A stretch of 64,000 bases of DNA from assembly GCF_014633365.1 (NCBI RefSeq), contig NC_068339.1, positions 2,423,001 to 2,487,000 of the forward strand, given 5' to 3'. Below are positions 33,146 through 45,829 of the stretch, in pieces (position 1 is the first letter of the stretch; each line of letters begins with the position of its first letter). Origin of the DNA: Diospyros lotus. Lineage: Eukaryota > Streptophyta > Magnoliopsida > Ericales > Ebenaceae. Below the pieces are notes generated by a model. The model saw only the letters and a program-made list of their open reading frames with translations, searched no databases and had not been told where the DNA came from. Position numbers and translations under genes: made by a program.

Positions 33146-35201
33146 TGCCAGTCTTTCCAAAACAGTGTTTGGGTTTTTGTCTCCATCTTTGGATCTGCTT
33201 AAGATTTGATTTGCATCTAGTTTCAAGGGGCTTTTCGTTTATTTCTTTACTTGTATAAATTCTTTGGTTGTTGGTCGATGCCTTGATTCTTTGTTTGAAT
33301 ATCTGCTGCTCGGTATTTACTTTGCTTTGGATACTCGCTAGAGAGCTAGGCATGAAGCTGGCATCAAAGCGGATGGCAGCTTTGAAGAAGTCCAAGCTAA
33401 AGATGGACAGTCAACTGGTCTAGGAAGCAAATTGGTGCCAAGCATGTACTTCTCCAACACTTCAGGTTGTTATCATGGGAGAACTGCCAGTTCCTTCACT
33501 ATGGTTCTGGTGGATACAATGAGATCGCATTCGCACTGATGATGAATCTGCCACTTCCTCCCATGTCCAGCATGTCTTCTCCTCCTGCTGTTCAGGCACG
33601 GATGGGCAACAAATATAATCCTGCAGAGGGCTGCAAGCCTTCAAGTTGGGTGACAAAGTCATCTTTCCTGTGGAGAGTAGGAGCTTGGCAATCCTTTAGC
33701 ATCATCACAGGATGGGTGAACATGGTATGAATAGAACACAAGTTTGTGTAGATCATTTTGTAAGCAAGTTCTTCCTATCCTGAATCCATCTTAACCTTTC
33801 CCTAAATCTGTGTTGCTTTGAGATTTGAGTGTGAGCATGCATGCAGAATCAGTTGGATTGATCACTTGAGTCTCTTTATCATGCATTGCATGTCTTCATC
33901 AATGGGTTAAACCACTTGATCCTCGTCTGTTCTTTGTCTGCACTGCCAGCTAGGTTCATGCAATATGGTTTGTATAGTATTCTTATTGTTCCGTTGTTAG
34001 ATAGTCTGTGTTATTCATTTACTTGAGCAGGTTGTGGTTAAGTTTTACATTGTATGTTTTCCTTCTCTTTTGTTCACTTCATATGATACTGACTGTATTC
34101 ATACATTCAGAGGACAGGGAGGACCGCAAAGCCATATGATGTCCTTTTGAAACTCAACTTTGGTGAAGGTTGCAGTTGTGTGTGTACACAAATCAAGTTC
34201 ACCGTTGATTTTCAGGTGAAACGATTTTTCATATTCTTTTTTTTTATTTGGCATCATAGAAATGGGGATCGTTTATGTTTTTTATTTTTATTTTTTTGTC
34301 TTGTCCATCATTTCAGAGGAATGATTCGACCCATGTGGGCCTTTGTATTTCAGGTAAAATTACTAAATCAACTCAAACATAAATTACATAAAATTTTGAG
34401 GGCTGTAAGAACTGAACTGATATTGGCTATATCTAGATGTATGTGTGAGACTGCTACATTAAGTTGATGTTTTATTCAATAGGTCTGGGGTCATGGGCAC
34501 CTTTCAGAGAATTAACTTAATTCACTGGTCTCCCATTAAAAAAAAAAAAATCTACATGAACTGAAAGCTCCACGTGTCTTTCTCACTTTAGCTCTTGATT
34601 GCATTCCCTTTCTTTCTTGTGTAGTCCATCTTCCTCTTGCTTAGGCTTGTCACTATTTATGGTTTTTTTCTCCTTTAGATATATTGAAAATCCTAATTTC
34701 ACTTTCTTGGCTGGGATTTGTTTACTCATTCACCTTTTTGGCCTTTCTGTAACTTGCTTGCTCTAAATATAGAGCTACTTCAATTTTATCATTGGAGTAA
34801 CTCTTAAATATAGTCTTTAGTTGTGCTATGCCCTTGACCTTCTAATACAAAGCACTTGTAGGATAAAGTGCAATTATTGTATGTTCTAATTTGTATTTAT
34901 GTCCGACTGTACTGCCACGTTTTCCATTCCAGTTGTACTCTTTATTGTAGTTGCATTTACAGCGTAATCCAGAAGGTGGTTGTGTAATTATTTAACTCTG
35001 TAATTTTATATTTCATTTTCAGATGAATGTTTTACGGGGAACAAAATGAGAGAAGGAACGCGGAATATAGAAATATATGAAAGTTGCCAATATTGCATGC
35101 ACCATAACCTTTCCTTGTAATGCATACTATGAAATGATAAGACTTCTTTTTTTTTTGCTGCTTTTTTGCTAAACCGTAGGCTTATTTCTAGGTCAAGTAA
35201 A

Positions 35202-35232
35202 CCCCCCCCCCCCCCCCCCCCCCCCCCACCCC
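35202..35232. repeat. Poly-C tract
   Basis: Twenty-six consecutive C, one A and four more C, then an A-rich/(taa)n stretch. On the minus strand this is a long G-run able to form G-quadruplexes. The length is unreliable in most sequencing data. Confidence 0.9.
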
Positions 35233-36000
35233 AAAAAAAATAAAAAAATAATAATAATAATAATAAATAATAAAACAAAAAAAAAACAATTTTTTTGAGG
35301 GTTTTGGATCTTTGCAGCAGGCTTTGATTTCCACCTATTTTTAAGGGGACTTTGGTTCTGTACCTAAAATATTTGTTTATTGATTGACGTCTTGATTAGC
35401 CCGCTTGGATCTCGGTCAATCTGTATTTAACTGGTATGGATACTTGCAGGGAGATAGGCATGGCGCTGTGCATTAGCACTAATGGTGGTTTGAAGAAGTC
35501 CAGCGGAGTCCCTTCCAACTATGGGCAGCAAATCCAAGCCATGCACATAAGTGCTCAGCGCAGCTGGCTCCATTTAGGGGAGGAGAAACAGTTGCTTCCC
35601 TACACTATGTTCCTGGTTCATGTAAAGCTCATCAGGTGAAATCTCAAGAGTTGGTATCTATCTAACTTTTGGGTGGGGCCATGAATGGGAAATTTGTATC
35701 CACACTTTATGCGGGTAGAAAAATATGAAATTTGTATAAAATTTATCTGTAGGTGACTTGACTGAATTTGGTTTAGATTATCACTCCTGTTGTATAGAAT
35801 TTCTCTCTTTCAAATTGTTCAAAACTGCCGTTTCCCTTTGCTCTTGTTCAGTAAGTAGAATGCGTTTGGTGCCGTTTGAGGTTATGATTGTCCTTGTGTC
35901 GGGTAGTTGGGAGGGAGTGTGGTTTGGTCTATTGGTTGCTTTGGGCTGTGGATTATTGGCCTTGCTTTGTGTGCGATTGTTTTGTAATTGAAGTAGTGGT

Positions 36001-37349
36001 GTGCAAAAAAAATAAAAAATAAAAAGGTGTTGTAAGTTTCTTTGTTTCTTCCCATTCTTGTTCTAATTGTTTTGGGACATGTTTAATTGTATTCTCCATT
36101 TGCTTGTTCTTCAGCAGATAAGTTACTTCACTGTGTTTAGTTATTAACAAAAAATATAATAAAAAATAGTTTAATAATTTTTAAAAGTTTTTTTTATTGT
36201 TTTCACTATGTAATAACATTAATTATATATATATAATTAAATCTCCAGCACCTTAGATGGAGGGAGAATTTGAAATAATATTAAAAAAGTAAGATACTTA
36301 AAATAATTTTTTTATCAGTACTTAACAGTATTTTTCTTTTTTTTTTTTAGATAACTTGTGTCAAAATTACGCTCTACGTTTCTTGGGAGAGTTGGACCTC
36401 GTCCTAACTCACCTTTTACCCTTGTGTCAAAAGTTAGATGGAGGTATTATAGTAATTTTTTTTTGGTTAACGCACCTTTATGAGCGTCTTTTGTTATTCG
36501 GCCTTACAATATCAGCAGGAGATGTAAATTAGAGAATTCAACAGCCAGTTTGATTCCTAGTCTTGTTGCAAACGTGAGGGTTGCAAGCGGTTTTTAACTT
36601 TCAGGATCGTTTTGATTGCTGAGTTTCTTCCCTTGTTAGGGTTCGTACACAAAACCTGGGGCCCAAAAAGCATCATCCTAGGTTCTTCCTTTACCAGCAG
36701 AATTATGCTTGGGGTCGGTATTACAGTAATTTTGATAATATAAGAGATGGTGTCAAGACTACTTATTAGTGGTGGCTTGAAAAGATCTGAATGAGTCTTT
36801 TTCAATTAGTATGGGTAACAAATCCAAGCCATGCAAAATGTTTTCGGCACAGCTGGTTGTGAAAACAGATATTTTCCTACACTGATCTATTTTTTATGGA
36901 TATATAAAAGTTAATTTTTTATAAATCGTGAAATCTTTTGAATGAGAAATTTGTATTTATAAAGTTCATGTGGGTGGGAAAAAATTAATTATGTTATTAA
37001 AAAATAAAAATTTATTTTAAAATTAAATATAAATTGAAAGTTTAGCTTTTTTTAATTGTTTTCTCCAAATTAAATATAAATTTTTAGACATATTTTAGCA
37101 TAAATATATGTGATTTCTTTTTTTTTTGAGTTGGTTTTATAATATTAGTCTAATTTATTCCAATTATTCATTATATAATTGATAAAACTTTTATCAGATG
37201 TTTTGAGTTAATAATAAACGCATTTTAACAAAACTCATAAATAAACAATTCAAACTCTTTTATAAAGTGAGTTACGACATTACTCCCTTCCAAGTTTATA
37301 ATGTGTTGTATTTAGTTAACCTAAGTTCATAAAATAAAGAACTCTCGTA
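36001..37349. other. AT-rich spacer, no gene seen
   Basis: Contains a diverged promoter-like fragment (ggagaatttgaaataatatt near 36265) and scattered pieces of array units (tgggtaacaaatccaagcca near 36810). No frame of interest on either strand. Confidence 0.6.
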
Positions 37350-37741
37350 CAATGATAAAATTTGATATAATATTTGAAAGGTGAGGTACTTACTGTAATT
37401 TGGAAAAAAAAATATGAGTCCCGGTCAGAATAGGCCAAAATTTAGGGAGTTAGCGTAATTAAGTAAAAATTTTGCTTTTCCCTATATATTCCGGTATCGG
37501 GAGTCCAGTTCGAGCAAACAAAGGAGAGAGAAAGAGATTAGGGTTCCAAAATCTTCTCTCCCCTTTGAGCCCGAGGAATCTGCATCCGCGACGAAGACGA
37601 CGGTGTTGTAAACTTCTTTCATTCTCTGATTCCCTTCTTGTTCTAAGAATTTCGGGGTCACAGCAGTTCGTTCACTGTCCCCGAGCGTCCAGAATTTGCT
37701 TCAATCGGTTGAAGAAGAAGGTGTTATAAATTTATCTCTAA
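37350..37741 (+). promoter_or_regulatory. AHL-unit promoter and leader (copy B)
   Basis: Elements in the same order as the other copies: aaatttgatataat, gcgtaattaagtaaaa at 37453, TATA-like ccctatatattcc at 37480, and a leader with gagattagggttcc (telo-box type) and a gacgaagacgacgg run ending in tgttgtaaa. It feeds towards the first exon at 38818 after the MITE at 37742-38443 is removed. Confidence 0.75.
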
Positions 37742-38443
37742 AGGTGTGTTTGATAGTATTTTTTTTCATGGAAAAGGTAAATTTTCTATCTAATTTTTAA
37801 CTTATGCATTGTTTGATAGCCATTTTTTTCTAAAAAAAATATTTTCCTTGCAATAGTCACGTGAAGGGCTTTTGGGGGTAGGAGATGGAATTTTCCAAGG
37901 AATTGGAAAATGGAGGTGAGCCGCTGGGGGCGGTTGATTTAATAAATATAAATATATAAATAACATAATATACGTATAGAAAATGAATATATTAAAAATT
38001 TAATAATTAATAAATATAAATATATGAAAAGTGAATATGTCAAAAATTATATATAAATTATTTTTTTAAAAAATAAAAAAAATAATTTTGTAGTTTTATT
38101 TTTGAGAAAATAATTTAAAATATATATTATTATTTTAATTTTTTTACATGATTTAATATTTTTTAATATATTTTCATCATTGAATTTCATGAAAAATGTG
38201 TCATTTTTCATGAAAAATAATACCTATCAAACACGAAATACCAGAAAAATAATCAAATTCTATGAAAAATATTACCAATCAAACACTAAAAGATTATAAA
38301 AATAACATCATTTTTAGGTAAAAAATTATACTAATCAAACATCTTAAACTTTTAATTTCTAGGAATTCATTTTCCCTGTAATTTAATTATCTGAAATTCA
38401 TTTTCTTTCCACTCAAATTCCACCCTTGCAATCAAACGCACCA
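37742..38443. mobile_element. PIF/Harbinger-type MITE (702 bp)
   Basis: Terminal repeats AGGTGTGTTTGATAG and (read inward) TGGTGCGTTTGATTG are flanked by TAA at 37739-37741 and 38444-38446. The join tctc-taa-ttgtgttcggattt matches the uninterrupted sister leader at 46853-46875 (ttctaattgttttcggactt), which gives an independent empty site. The interior is AT-rich with repeats of atcaaacac and catgaaaaa and no transposase. Confidence 0.85.
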
Positions 38444-38817
38444 TAATTGTGTTCGGATTTCGTTTAATTGCCTTCTCCTCTTGCTTTTCAGTGAAATTAA
38501 GGTTTCAGAATGCTTAAAAAACAAGATCGACCGCAATTCCTTCGAATTTAGGGTTTCAGGGAATTTACGGTGTCTAGACTAAAATATCGTTCTTTCTAGG
38601 TTAAAACCAAACAAAGAAGGAGAGGAGAGTTTCGGGTTCGGGGTCAGATCGTTTCCTTCGCATTGGCTGAAGAAGAAAAAGACGAAGGAGAATAAGGTGT
38701 TGTAGATTTCTTTCTTTTGTTGTTTCCCTTTTTTTTTTTTTTTTTGACTTGTTTTAATTGTATTCTCCTCTTGCTGGTTCTTCAGCAAGTGAAGGAGAGA
38801 GAGTTTAGGGTTTCAGA

Positions 38818-39640
38818 ATGATCGAAAGTCTCAAATGGGAGCTTGATGCCATGGATCCGGAGCCCGTACAGAAGTACTTTGAGCGCCACGTGCACCGTGG
38901 CCGGAACAGTTCAAGAAAGCATGTGGAATCAACTGAGAACTATTGCCCGGTATCTTCTTCTTCTTTTTTTGTTTTTTTTTTTAAGTTATTGCCCGGTATC
39001 TTGGTTATCCATATATTTGTTCTGAGTTTTGCATAGGTCTCCTTTGGCTTCATGATTTTCCATTGTTTCTGCTCGGTTTATTATGATAGGCTTAACTTCG
39101 ATGTCGATTCCACTTTCTCTTGAAATTCCTCCTCTTGTTGAATGGGCATTTACTGAAACAATTTTATTTTGATGCTTAATCACTTGACTTGTTGGCCTCT
39201 TATCTTGCCCCTAAAATTTATTTTCGTGTAGATGGCTTTGGCGTGGAGAAGGCAGAAGGAATGGCTCACTCCTTAATGCATTGACGGGGAAGCCAGGAGT
39301 GGTAAGAATAGATATATAAAATAAGGTTGTTTAGTTTTGTCACCGTCTCTCGCTACTGGTTTTGTTAATGAAATTGGTGATCTTACGTGAGATGCTCATT
39401 TTTTTATTCTGTAGGATATTGTACAAGTAGTTAAGTCCTTGGCTCAGAGTGGGCGAGCCGTGTGTGTTCTCTCTGCATCTGATCCGATGAGCCTGGGCAT
39501 CAGCACGAGTGAGGCTTGAAGAAGTCCAAGCTGGAAACAGAGGAGTCCTTTCCAGCTGGTATAGGCAGCAAATCCAAGCCGTGCACAAAGTTTTTCAGCA
39601 GTGCTGGCTAGTTTCGGAAAACCACCACCTCCTTCACTAT
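38818..39640 (+). pseudogene. AHL-like (AT-hook/PPC domain) gene copy 1
   Basis: Exon 1 (38818-38949) starts MIESLKWELDAMDPEP and contains HVHRGRNSSRKHVE, which resembles an AT-hook (core RGRP) with the Pro lost. Exon 2 (39232-39301) is 70 nt, against 68 in the sister copies, which breaks the frame. Exon 3, from 39415, reads DIVQVVKSLAQSGRAVCVLS-AS, the diagnostic beta-strand region of PPC/DUF296 domains (AHL consensus D-(V/I)-x-x-K-I-x-S-F-x-Q-x-G-P-R-A-V-C-(V/I)-L-S-A). AHL proteins bind AT-rich DNA and regulate plant growth. A promoter lies at 37350 and the usual 3' block (gaggcttgaagaagtccaag) at 39509. This is the best-preserved PPC exon in the array. Confidence 0.65.
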
Positions 39641-42600
39641 GTTCCTGTTGGTTATAAAGTTAATTCTTATTGACAGTGAGATTTCATAGTTGGTGTCTGT
39701 CTTAACTCTTCTTTGGCCATGAATGGGAAATTTGTATCTATAGTTTATGCGGGTAGGAAGATATGAAATTTGTACCAAATTTGTTTGTATGTGACTTGTG
39801 TTTTAGTGTAAACATATGGGATTTGTCTTTTCAATTGATTTATAATGTACTTATATGTGCTTGGCTTGCAAGGGTAAAGAAGAAAGTGTTACAATGCAGA
39901 TTCACTTTTCTCTTATTCTTTAAAAGAAAAAACATGAAAGTTAAAATACCACAATCACTCAAAGCGGTAGAAAGAAAAGAACAGGAAATGCTCTTTTCAA
40001 ACCTTCTTACAAGGTGTCAAGACACCCATTTGTGCCAACAACTTCTCAAGTTGATTAGCATTCAATTGGACAGGAGAAATTCCATTTCATGACACAAGTG
40101 TATTAGAATTCGGTTTCTGTTTACACTCTTGCAAAAATGGTCAAAGTGACACTAATATCATTCATCATTTTGATCTACGCATGGTGCATGGTCAGAATTA
40201 TCCACCTGCAAATCTTATATGCCCACTCTCTCTCTAAGGATGGGTCTATACTGAAGACACCTGGCAGGGACTGTCGCCAGTTGCCTGAGAATGCCATGGA
40301 TTCTGCTGCGGATGCTGATTGGTTGCTGGGGGTGATGGAAAGCTGCCAGCGTATGAGTTGGCCCAAGAAAAGGTACATACTATTGGTACTTTGCTATAAT
40401 AATTATTGGATGGACAAGTTCTATGAACTTGTGCTGAAGTTGGTTATTTTATCGGCTTTGATTTTACTTTTATTCTGTTGGTTATTGAAATTAGTGCTCA
40501 TTTATTAGCCATCCCAAAAAAATTACTGTAAAAAGCTTTAAATTGTCTTGAAAGACTTGTGTTGTGCCATTAAGATTGCTGTGATTTCCGAATGGGAATC
40601 TATGGGCCACTAAACTCTAGATTAGGGATCCAATGATAGAATTCCAGGATAAAAGATCAGTTTTTCAGTAAGAGCAAGTATTTCATAAATAAGCAGTGTA
40701 GTTAAGATATGGTTATAGAAATGCTCCATAATTTTCAAATATAAGAAGTGCTAAATGTTTTTCCTATCTTTGGTTGTTTGTGATGCTGAGGTAAAGAACA
40801 CGCTTTTCAACTTTTGTAACACTGATTGAAGGAGCAAATGAAACATGTGTTGATCACCTCAGCATACAACAGACACATACAACGAAATTGCTTCTTGTCT
40901 TTATGTACTCTATTTCTGGCCTTGTAGCTGCGGTACATAATGCAGAAAGGAATATTCCTGCAACCATGATACAATGGCTGTGCGCGAAAAGTATTGAATG
41001 ACTTCAGTTTTATCTGTTAAAGTATTTAAGCCTGTGAAATTGTTTCTCAAGTTAACTTGCTTTGATTTTACTTTCATGCTATTTATTACTAAAATTAACA
41101 CTCAATTATAGTCTTTAATTGTGGCATTCCCTGTGGCCTACTAATTAAAGTGCTTACAGGAGAAATTGTAATTATTACATGTTGTAATTTGCAATGATTT
41201 GTTAATAGGATAACAAGTTGCATCAATCTTTGACAAGAATTTTTGTTTTGTTGGCTCATAGCTCTCTATGGGCATTTTTTTAATTGATAGTGACATAGAA
41301 CGAGTTTTTACTTTTACAGACCTGTAACTTTTCCTTTTGGAGTAATTTGCATTTAAGCCCATATTTCTTGTTTATTCTGATATGTGCAAAGCCCATAAAC
41401 AATTCATCTTGACAAGGGAGAAAAAACACAATGTTTAGCAAATTTATTGTAGCCTTATCTAAAAACAATTCATCTTGACAAGGGAGAAATGGAAGTTGCT
41501 ATTTTCTCTAACTTGATTAGACTGTTTTTAGTTTATATCAGTCAATTTGGATACCCAGTCGCATTCATTACTGGGGACTAAGCAGTTGCAACTTAACAGT
41601 TGGCTTATGAAGATCTCAAGTAAAAACTTGAACATTTTGTGAGTCAGTAACACTAACCTTTCTGTTGGTACTGGAATGGTTTGCATTCCAGTTGTTTTTG
41701 TTATCTTCCTTTTACAACGGAATCCAGAAGCAACGGATGCTTTATTGTGCGTGTCAGAATGGGAAAACAATTATGGATGCCACGTGGTGGTTGATCTTTG
41801 GGGTTTTCTTAAATTTATTCTTGTGCATGGCACCATTTACTCACATGTAAAAGTCTCTCTCCCCTAACGCCATTTCACCATCTCTTTTAGTCGTGTCTGT
41901 CATTCTACATTTTTGTTCTCATGGATTCTCTTAACCCATTGCTTGCAGAATTTGTTGATTTTGTGGGCACAGTTGCTCCCAGCATTTCTTTGAAGTCTGT
42001 TATGGACCAAACATGTTACATTGGGTTGCCTACACTTTTTTAGTGCTGTGTTGTGTTAGTTGTGCTTTCTGCTCTGTCTATTATTTGGTTTGGATACTTA
42101 CAATCAGGTCTCTGCCTCTTTTATTATCAGTGAATATTGATTTTTACAAGTTTATTGGCTTTCTTAGGTAATGGCAGATCCTATTCCAAGTGAACCTTTG
42201 ATGCATGCATGGGCACGTGGGTCAGTGTTTCCTTTGTTGACTAATTTTTGTAGTCCTGCATTTTTCTTGTTTCATGCAACCACAGAAAGTGTCATTCTGT
42301 TTTCAGCTCTCTGGATTGGCACAGACATTCCAGGCGATGTAGATCCCACTCGGTAAAAACTGATAACTCTTCTAGCTTGTTTGTTTGATCTGTATGTCTC
42401 TGTTTTGCTCAAGAAGTGAATGTCTATGTATGTGTGGTGATTTGCTCTTCTTCCTGGATTTCCGCACACATGGGAACTTGTGTAATCTGTTATGCCATTT
42501 GTTGGGAGTTGAAACTCATTGCTATATGTTTTGACTGCAAATTTGTCTACATGCAAATCCTACCTGGCTAGTCTGTGTGTGTGTGTGTGTTGGATAAAGG

Positions 42601-44500
42601 CGATACCATTGAACCCAATGAAGCATTCCCTAATTTTCTTTCCACACTTTCATGTTCTTGTTCATTTGTAAGGCTGATCTAGGTGTTTTTACTTTTTTCT
42701 GGTAGACAATCCATATCTAGCACAGTTTCCCCCTATTTTCACATGTTCATTATTTTCAGTTGTTAAATTTATTTGATGCAAATGCTTGAAAAGATGCTAC
42801 TCTATTTTGTTGGGGTACTTTCCGTTAATGTGATTTACGCCAACGTATTCCATTCTACAATTATTGCTGTTTTATTATTTTACCCTTTTTGTTCCCTTAT
42901 ATTTTGTTTTCAAATGATTTGTTTTACATGGAACAAAAGGGTAAATAACATGGAATATACAATTATGTTAAAGGTGCCAATATTGCATGTGCTAGATTTT
43001 TTGTGGTTATCGAAATAAATTGTTCTTAAATGCATCTTGTAAAACAGTGATAGGTGTCTTTCGTTCTTCTTTTTTACTTCACTATTTGCTTCTTTCCAGG
43101 TCAAACAAATAAGATTCATGCTACCTGCTCTCTCTCTCTCTCGCTCTCTCTCAAGCGGTCTTTGCAAAACTGTATTAGGGTTTTTGCCTCCATATTTGGA
43201 TCTGCTGTAGGCTTTTTGTTTTTGTTTATTTTTATCCTTTTGCTCTCTTTAAATCTTTGGTTGCTGGTTATGTCTTGATTTGTTGTTCGGATCTCTATTG
43301 ACCTGTAATTAACTGCAACGTACGCTTGCTAGGGAACTAGGCACCCTAATGGTGGCTTGAAGAAGTGCAAACAAGAAATGGACTGCCTATCAACTGGTTT
43401 AGGAAGCAAATTGATGCCAAGTATGAAGTTTTTCAACTTTGCTGGTTATTATGGGGAACTGCCACTTCCTTCACTATATTCCTGGTGCCGGACAACTGAT
43501 GGCAAGATGTGGGATCTGATGACCAAAAGTGTTCTGAGTGCCACATGCACGGTGGGCGGAGCAGTTGAAGAAAGCCTGTGGAAATCGTTGTATCCTCCAT
43601 AGTTGGTGGATGCACCGGTAGGGGAGGTATTGGTTTTGACAGTAATGGCAATGGCAGACATCTTCCCATTTCAGTCTGCCTGGACCGTCCCCTTCCTTTG
43701 ATCTTTTCCACCTCAACCGGTGGTGTAGGTTTTTTTTTTGTGTGTTGTCTTCCATGTTGGGTGTTTTTCTCTGTTCAGCGTTTCTCAAACCTGACCAGTG
43801 GCCAGGGGAAGGCAAGAGAAAATTATGAATCCGATTCATGATCCATTCCAGCCCATCAAAGTCCATAATTTACTTTGCCATTGTCCTTGCTGGATGTTAT
43901 GGTTTCCCAGATTAGGGTTTGTGAATGCTTAAAAGCCACACTTCCTTCTGTACTTGTTCGTTATTTAAGTTTAATTTGACAAATTTAAGCTTCTAATGTC
44001 AGCGGGGATGGTGGAGACTCCCTCTTGGCTTTCGTTCAGCCTGGAAGGAAACAGCAGCTTCTCCATACTTTCTGGTAAATTGAGGTGAGTCCAACACAGC
44101 CAAACCTGCAGTTCTCATTTCTTGGATTTTCTCTGTGAATTAACAGATTCTGCATGGTACACAGTAATTTCTTAGCAACTCCCTTGACCTACTAACTGGA
44201 AGTACTTACAGGAGATTTTGCAATTAGTGTATGTTGTAATTTGGAATAATTTGTGAATAGGAACAGAAGTTGCTCTATGTTGCTTCTTCACCACTGCATT
44301 TGGATTTATACCCACTTCGACGGATGTCATCACCATGACGTGGTTGGTTGAGATGAAAATGATGCTGCGCCAACAGCAAAACTAGCATTCTCCAAGTGTC
44401 CTTAGTGCCAACCATCAACATCAACTGCTCTCCTTTGCTGCTACTATTTTCGCCCCCACCCAACAGAATTTTACGTGAGGTGCCTCTTTGCTACCACCGC
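39641..44500. other. Spacer and decayed array segments, no supported gene
   Basis: Frames at 40137-40508 and 42171-42356 are open for 61-123 codons but show no recognised motif, and sister copies do not keep the frame. Recurrent blocks include aaggtacat...tgtaatttg-aataatttg (41180, 44235, 51630) and agcccata...aattcatcttgacaagg (41390, repeated at 41463, and 44850). A (GT)n microsatellite lies at 42573-42590. 43330-43600 is a further unit with the ttgaagaagtgcaa block followed by a fragment like exon 1 (gtgggatctgatgaccaaaa). Confidence 0.55.
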
Positions 44501-44519
44501 TTTCTTTGGCTGTCTGTCC

Positions 44520-44670
44520 CTCCCTCCTCCAGCCTCATTACTTGGTTTCCTCCGACACAACCTCAGCTGCATCAGCAACTATTGAATCGGCTGCTGTGCT
44601 GTAGCCGTTGTGCAGCTGCAGAATCTCTCGCTTGCGGTGTCTCCTCTATAAACCTTGTTCTCTTCTTCAG
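44520..44670. repeat. 150-bp segment duplicated at 47340-47490
   Basis: The sequence from cctcctccagcctcattactt through ctcttcttcaggttgctt recurs at 47340-47490 with only a few differences. The match is closer than that of the surrounding array units. Both sites read SSLITWFPP...HQQLLNRLLCCSRC in one frame, but neither frame has a start with a conserved context. Confidence 0.8.
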
Positions 44671-45450
44671 GTTGCTTCTTGTTGACAAGTTTCTCTTTCT
44701 TTAGCTTATAGCCTTTAATGGGCTTTTTTTAATTGACAATGACATGCAAGAAGTTGTACTTTTATGGTCTTGTATTTTTCCCTTTCTGGAATAAATTTGC
44801 CTTTAAGCCCATATTTTCTTTCTTTTCTTTTTCCTGATATATTCAAAGCCCATAAAAGGTTCATCTTGCCAAGGTATAAAATGGGATAGCCCATTTAATG
44901 TAGCCTCGTGTACTTGTAAGAAATCTTATATCCATTCATATAGAAAGCGCTGTTTTCATCCTTCATTTTTCTGTGCCATCTGTGTTGCGTCAGTTTGATT
45001 TTTTTGATTTCAAAGGCTGCCTACTGTTTCAAGGATTGATTGTCTTTGTGTTGGGGAGTGCAATTTTATGCACCCCATTTACTCGTGGCTAATTTTACCC
45101 ACAGTTAAATTAAACAGATAGAGAAGAGAGGGGCAAATGAAATTGCGTGCAGGCCCAATATAAGTTGATCCATTTATTCTCCTCTTACTCTTTTTCACAC
45201 AACACACTCTCTCTCGCATTATCCCTCCACCTCCAGTGACGACTTCTCCACCAGCGGTGTCTTTCCACCTCCAGCGTGTTGTTCGTCTCCTGTTGTAGTC
45301 GGAGAATTGCCCTTCACCTCTGGCGTCCCTTCACTAGTGGTGACTCTCTCTCCAGACTCTGCTTTACAAATACCAAACAAACATATATCCTCTTCTTGAT
45401 ATTTTTCGTTCACTATCTCATCTTCATCTTCATTCTTTTTCCAAAGCTCC

Positions 45451-45829
45451 ATTCTTCTGCCGTGGCCTCTGCCTTGTTTTCTGCACCCACCTTCTAGGGT
45501 CTCAAACTCCTCAACAAGTCCACTGACTCCCACTTCTTGCCATCAATACCTTTCTACGTCAAACTCACGGTTGTCGGTAAATGGCGGAGTTGGGGTGGCG
45601 GTGTGAAAAAGAAGCTGAACCCGTCACTGTTCCTAAGGAGGTTCGTGTTCTTCAACTTCCAGAGGAAGAACGTGGTAAAGCAAGGGTTGCCGAAGCAAAG
45701 CGGCGTGACCTACTTTGAGGTTGACGACAGTAGGGCCAAAGAGTACATGAACCTGCTCAAGTCCAATGATCTCGTCGAATTCAACATCATCCTTCCAGCA
45801 ATGGCTACGACCCCAAGTTCTTCGACTAA
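45451..45829 (+). pseudogene. psaG (pseudo): PsaG (photosystem I subunit V) pseudogene
   Basis: One frame reads a Ser/Ala-rich transit-peptide-like SSAVASALFSAPTF, a stop, then KKKLNPSLFLRRFVFFNFQRK, continuing to VTYFEVDDSRAKEYMNLLKS and NDLVEFNI. The true tail SNGYDPKFFD and stop follow in another frame at 45797-45829. The nuclear PsaG protein has ELNPSL(V)...GRFVFFNFQRENVAKQ...DTRAKEYxSLLKSNDPVGFNI...ATTSNGYDPxFF. Two internal deletions are evident: one after LNPSL and one removing the second membrane segment between FNI and SNGYDP. PsaG normally sits in the thylakoid photosystem I core. This copy is dead. No target duplication or poly-A tail was found, so the mode of copying is open. Confidence 0.8.

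Larger units (their letters stand above)
32656..36000. repeat. Two related decayed units of the array (around 33.0 and 35.0 kb)
   Basis: A segment with ggtcaaacaagtaagattc plus a CT microsatellite (33095-33140) recurs at 43100-43150 and, altered, at 35190. Each is followed within about 200-250 bp by an exon-like block containing ggcagctttgaagaagtcca (33380), ggtggtttgaagaagtccag (35483) or ggtggcttgaagaagtgcaa (43352), then gaactgcca-cttccttcacta. The same block follows the PPC exon at 39510 and 48310, suggesting a common 3' exon. Each copy is broken by stops in all frames. Confidence 0.6.

Noticed and set aside
40137..40508. A 123-codon open frame starting MVKVTLISF
   Set aside because: No recognised domain, no support from sister units, and a hydrophobic low-complexity end. 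Not reported as a gene.
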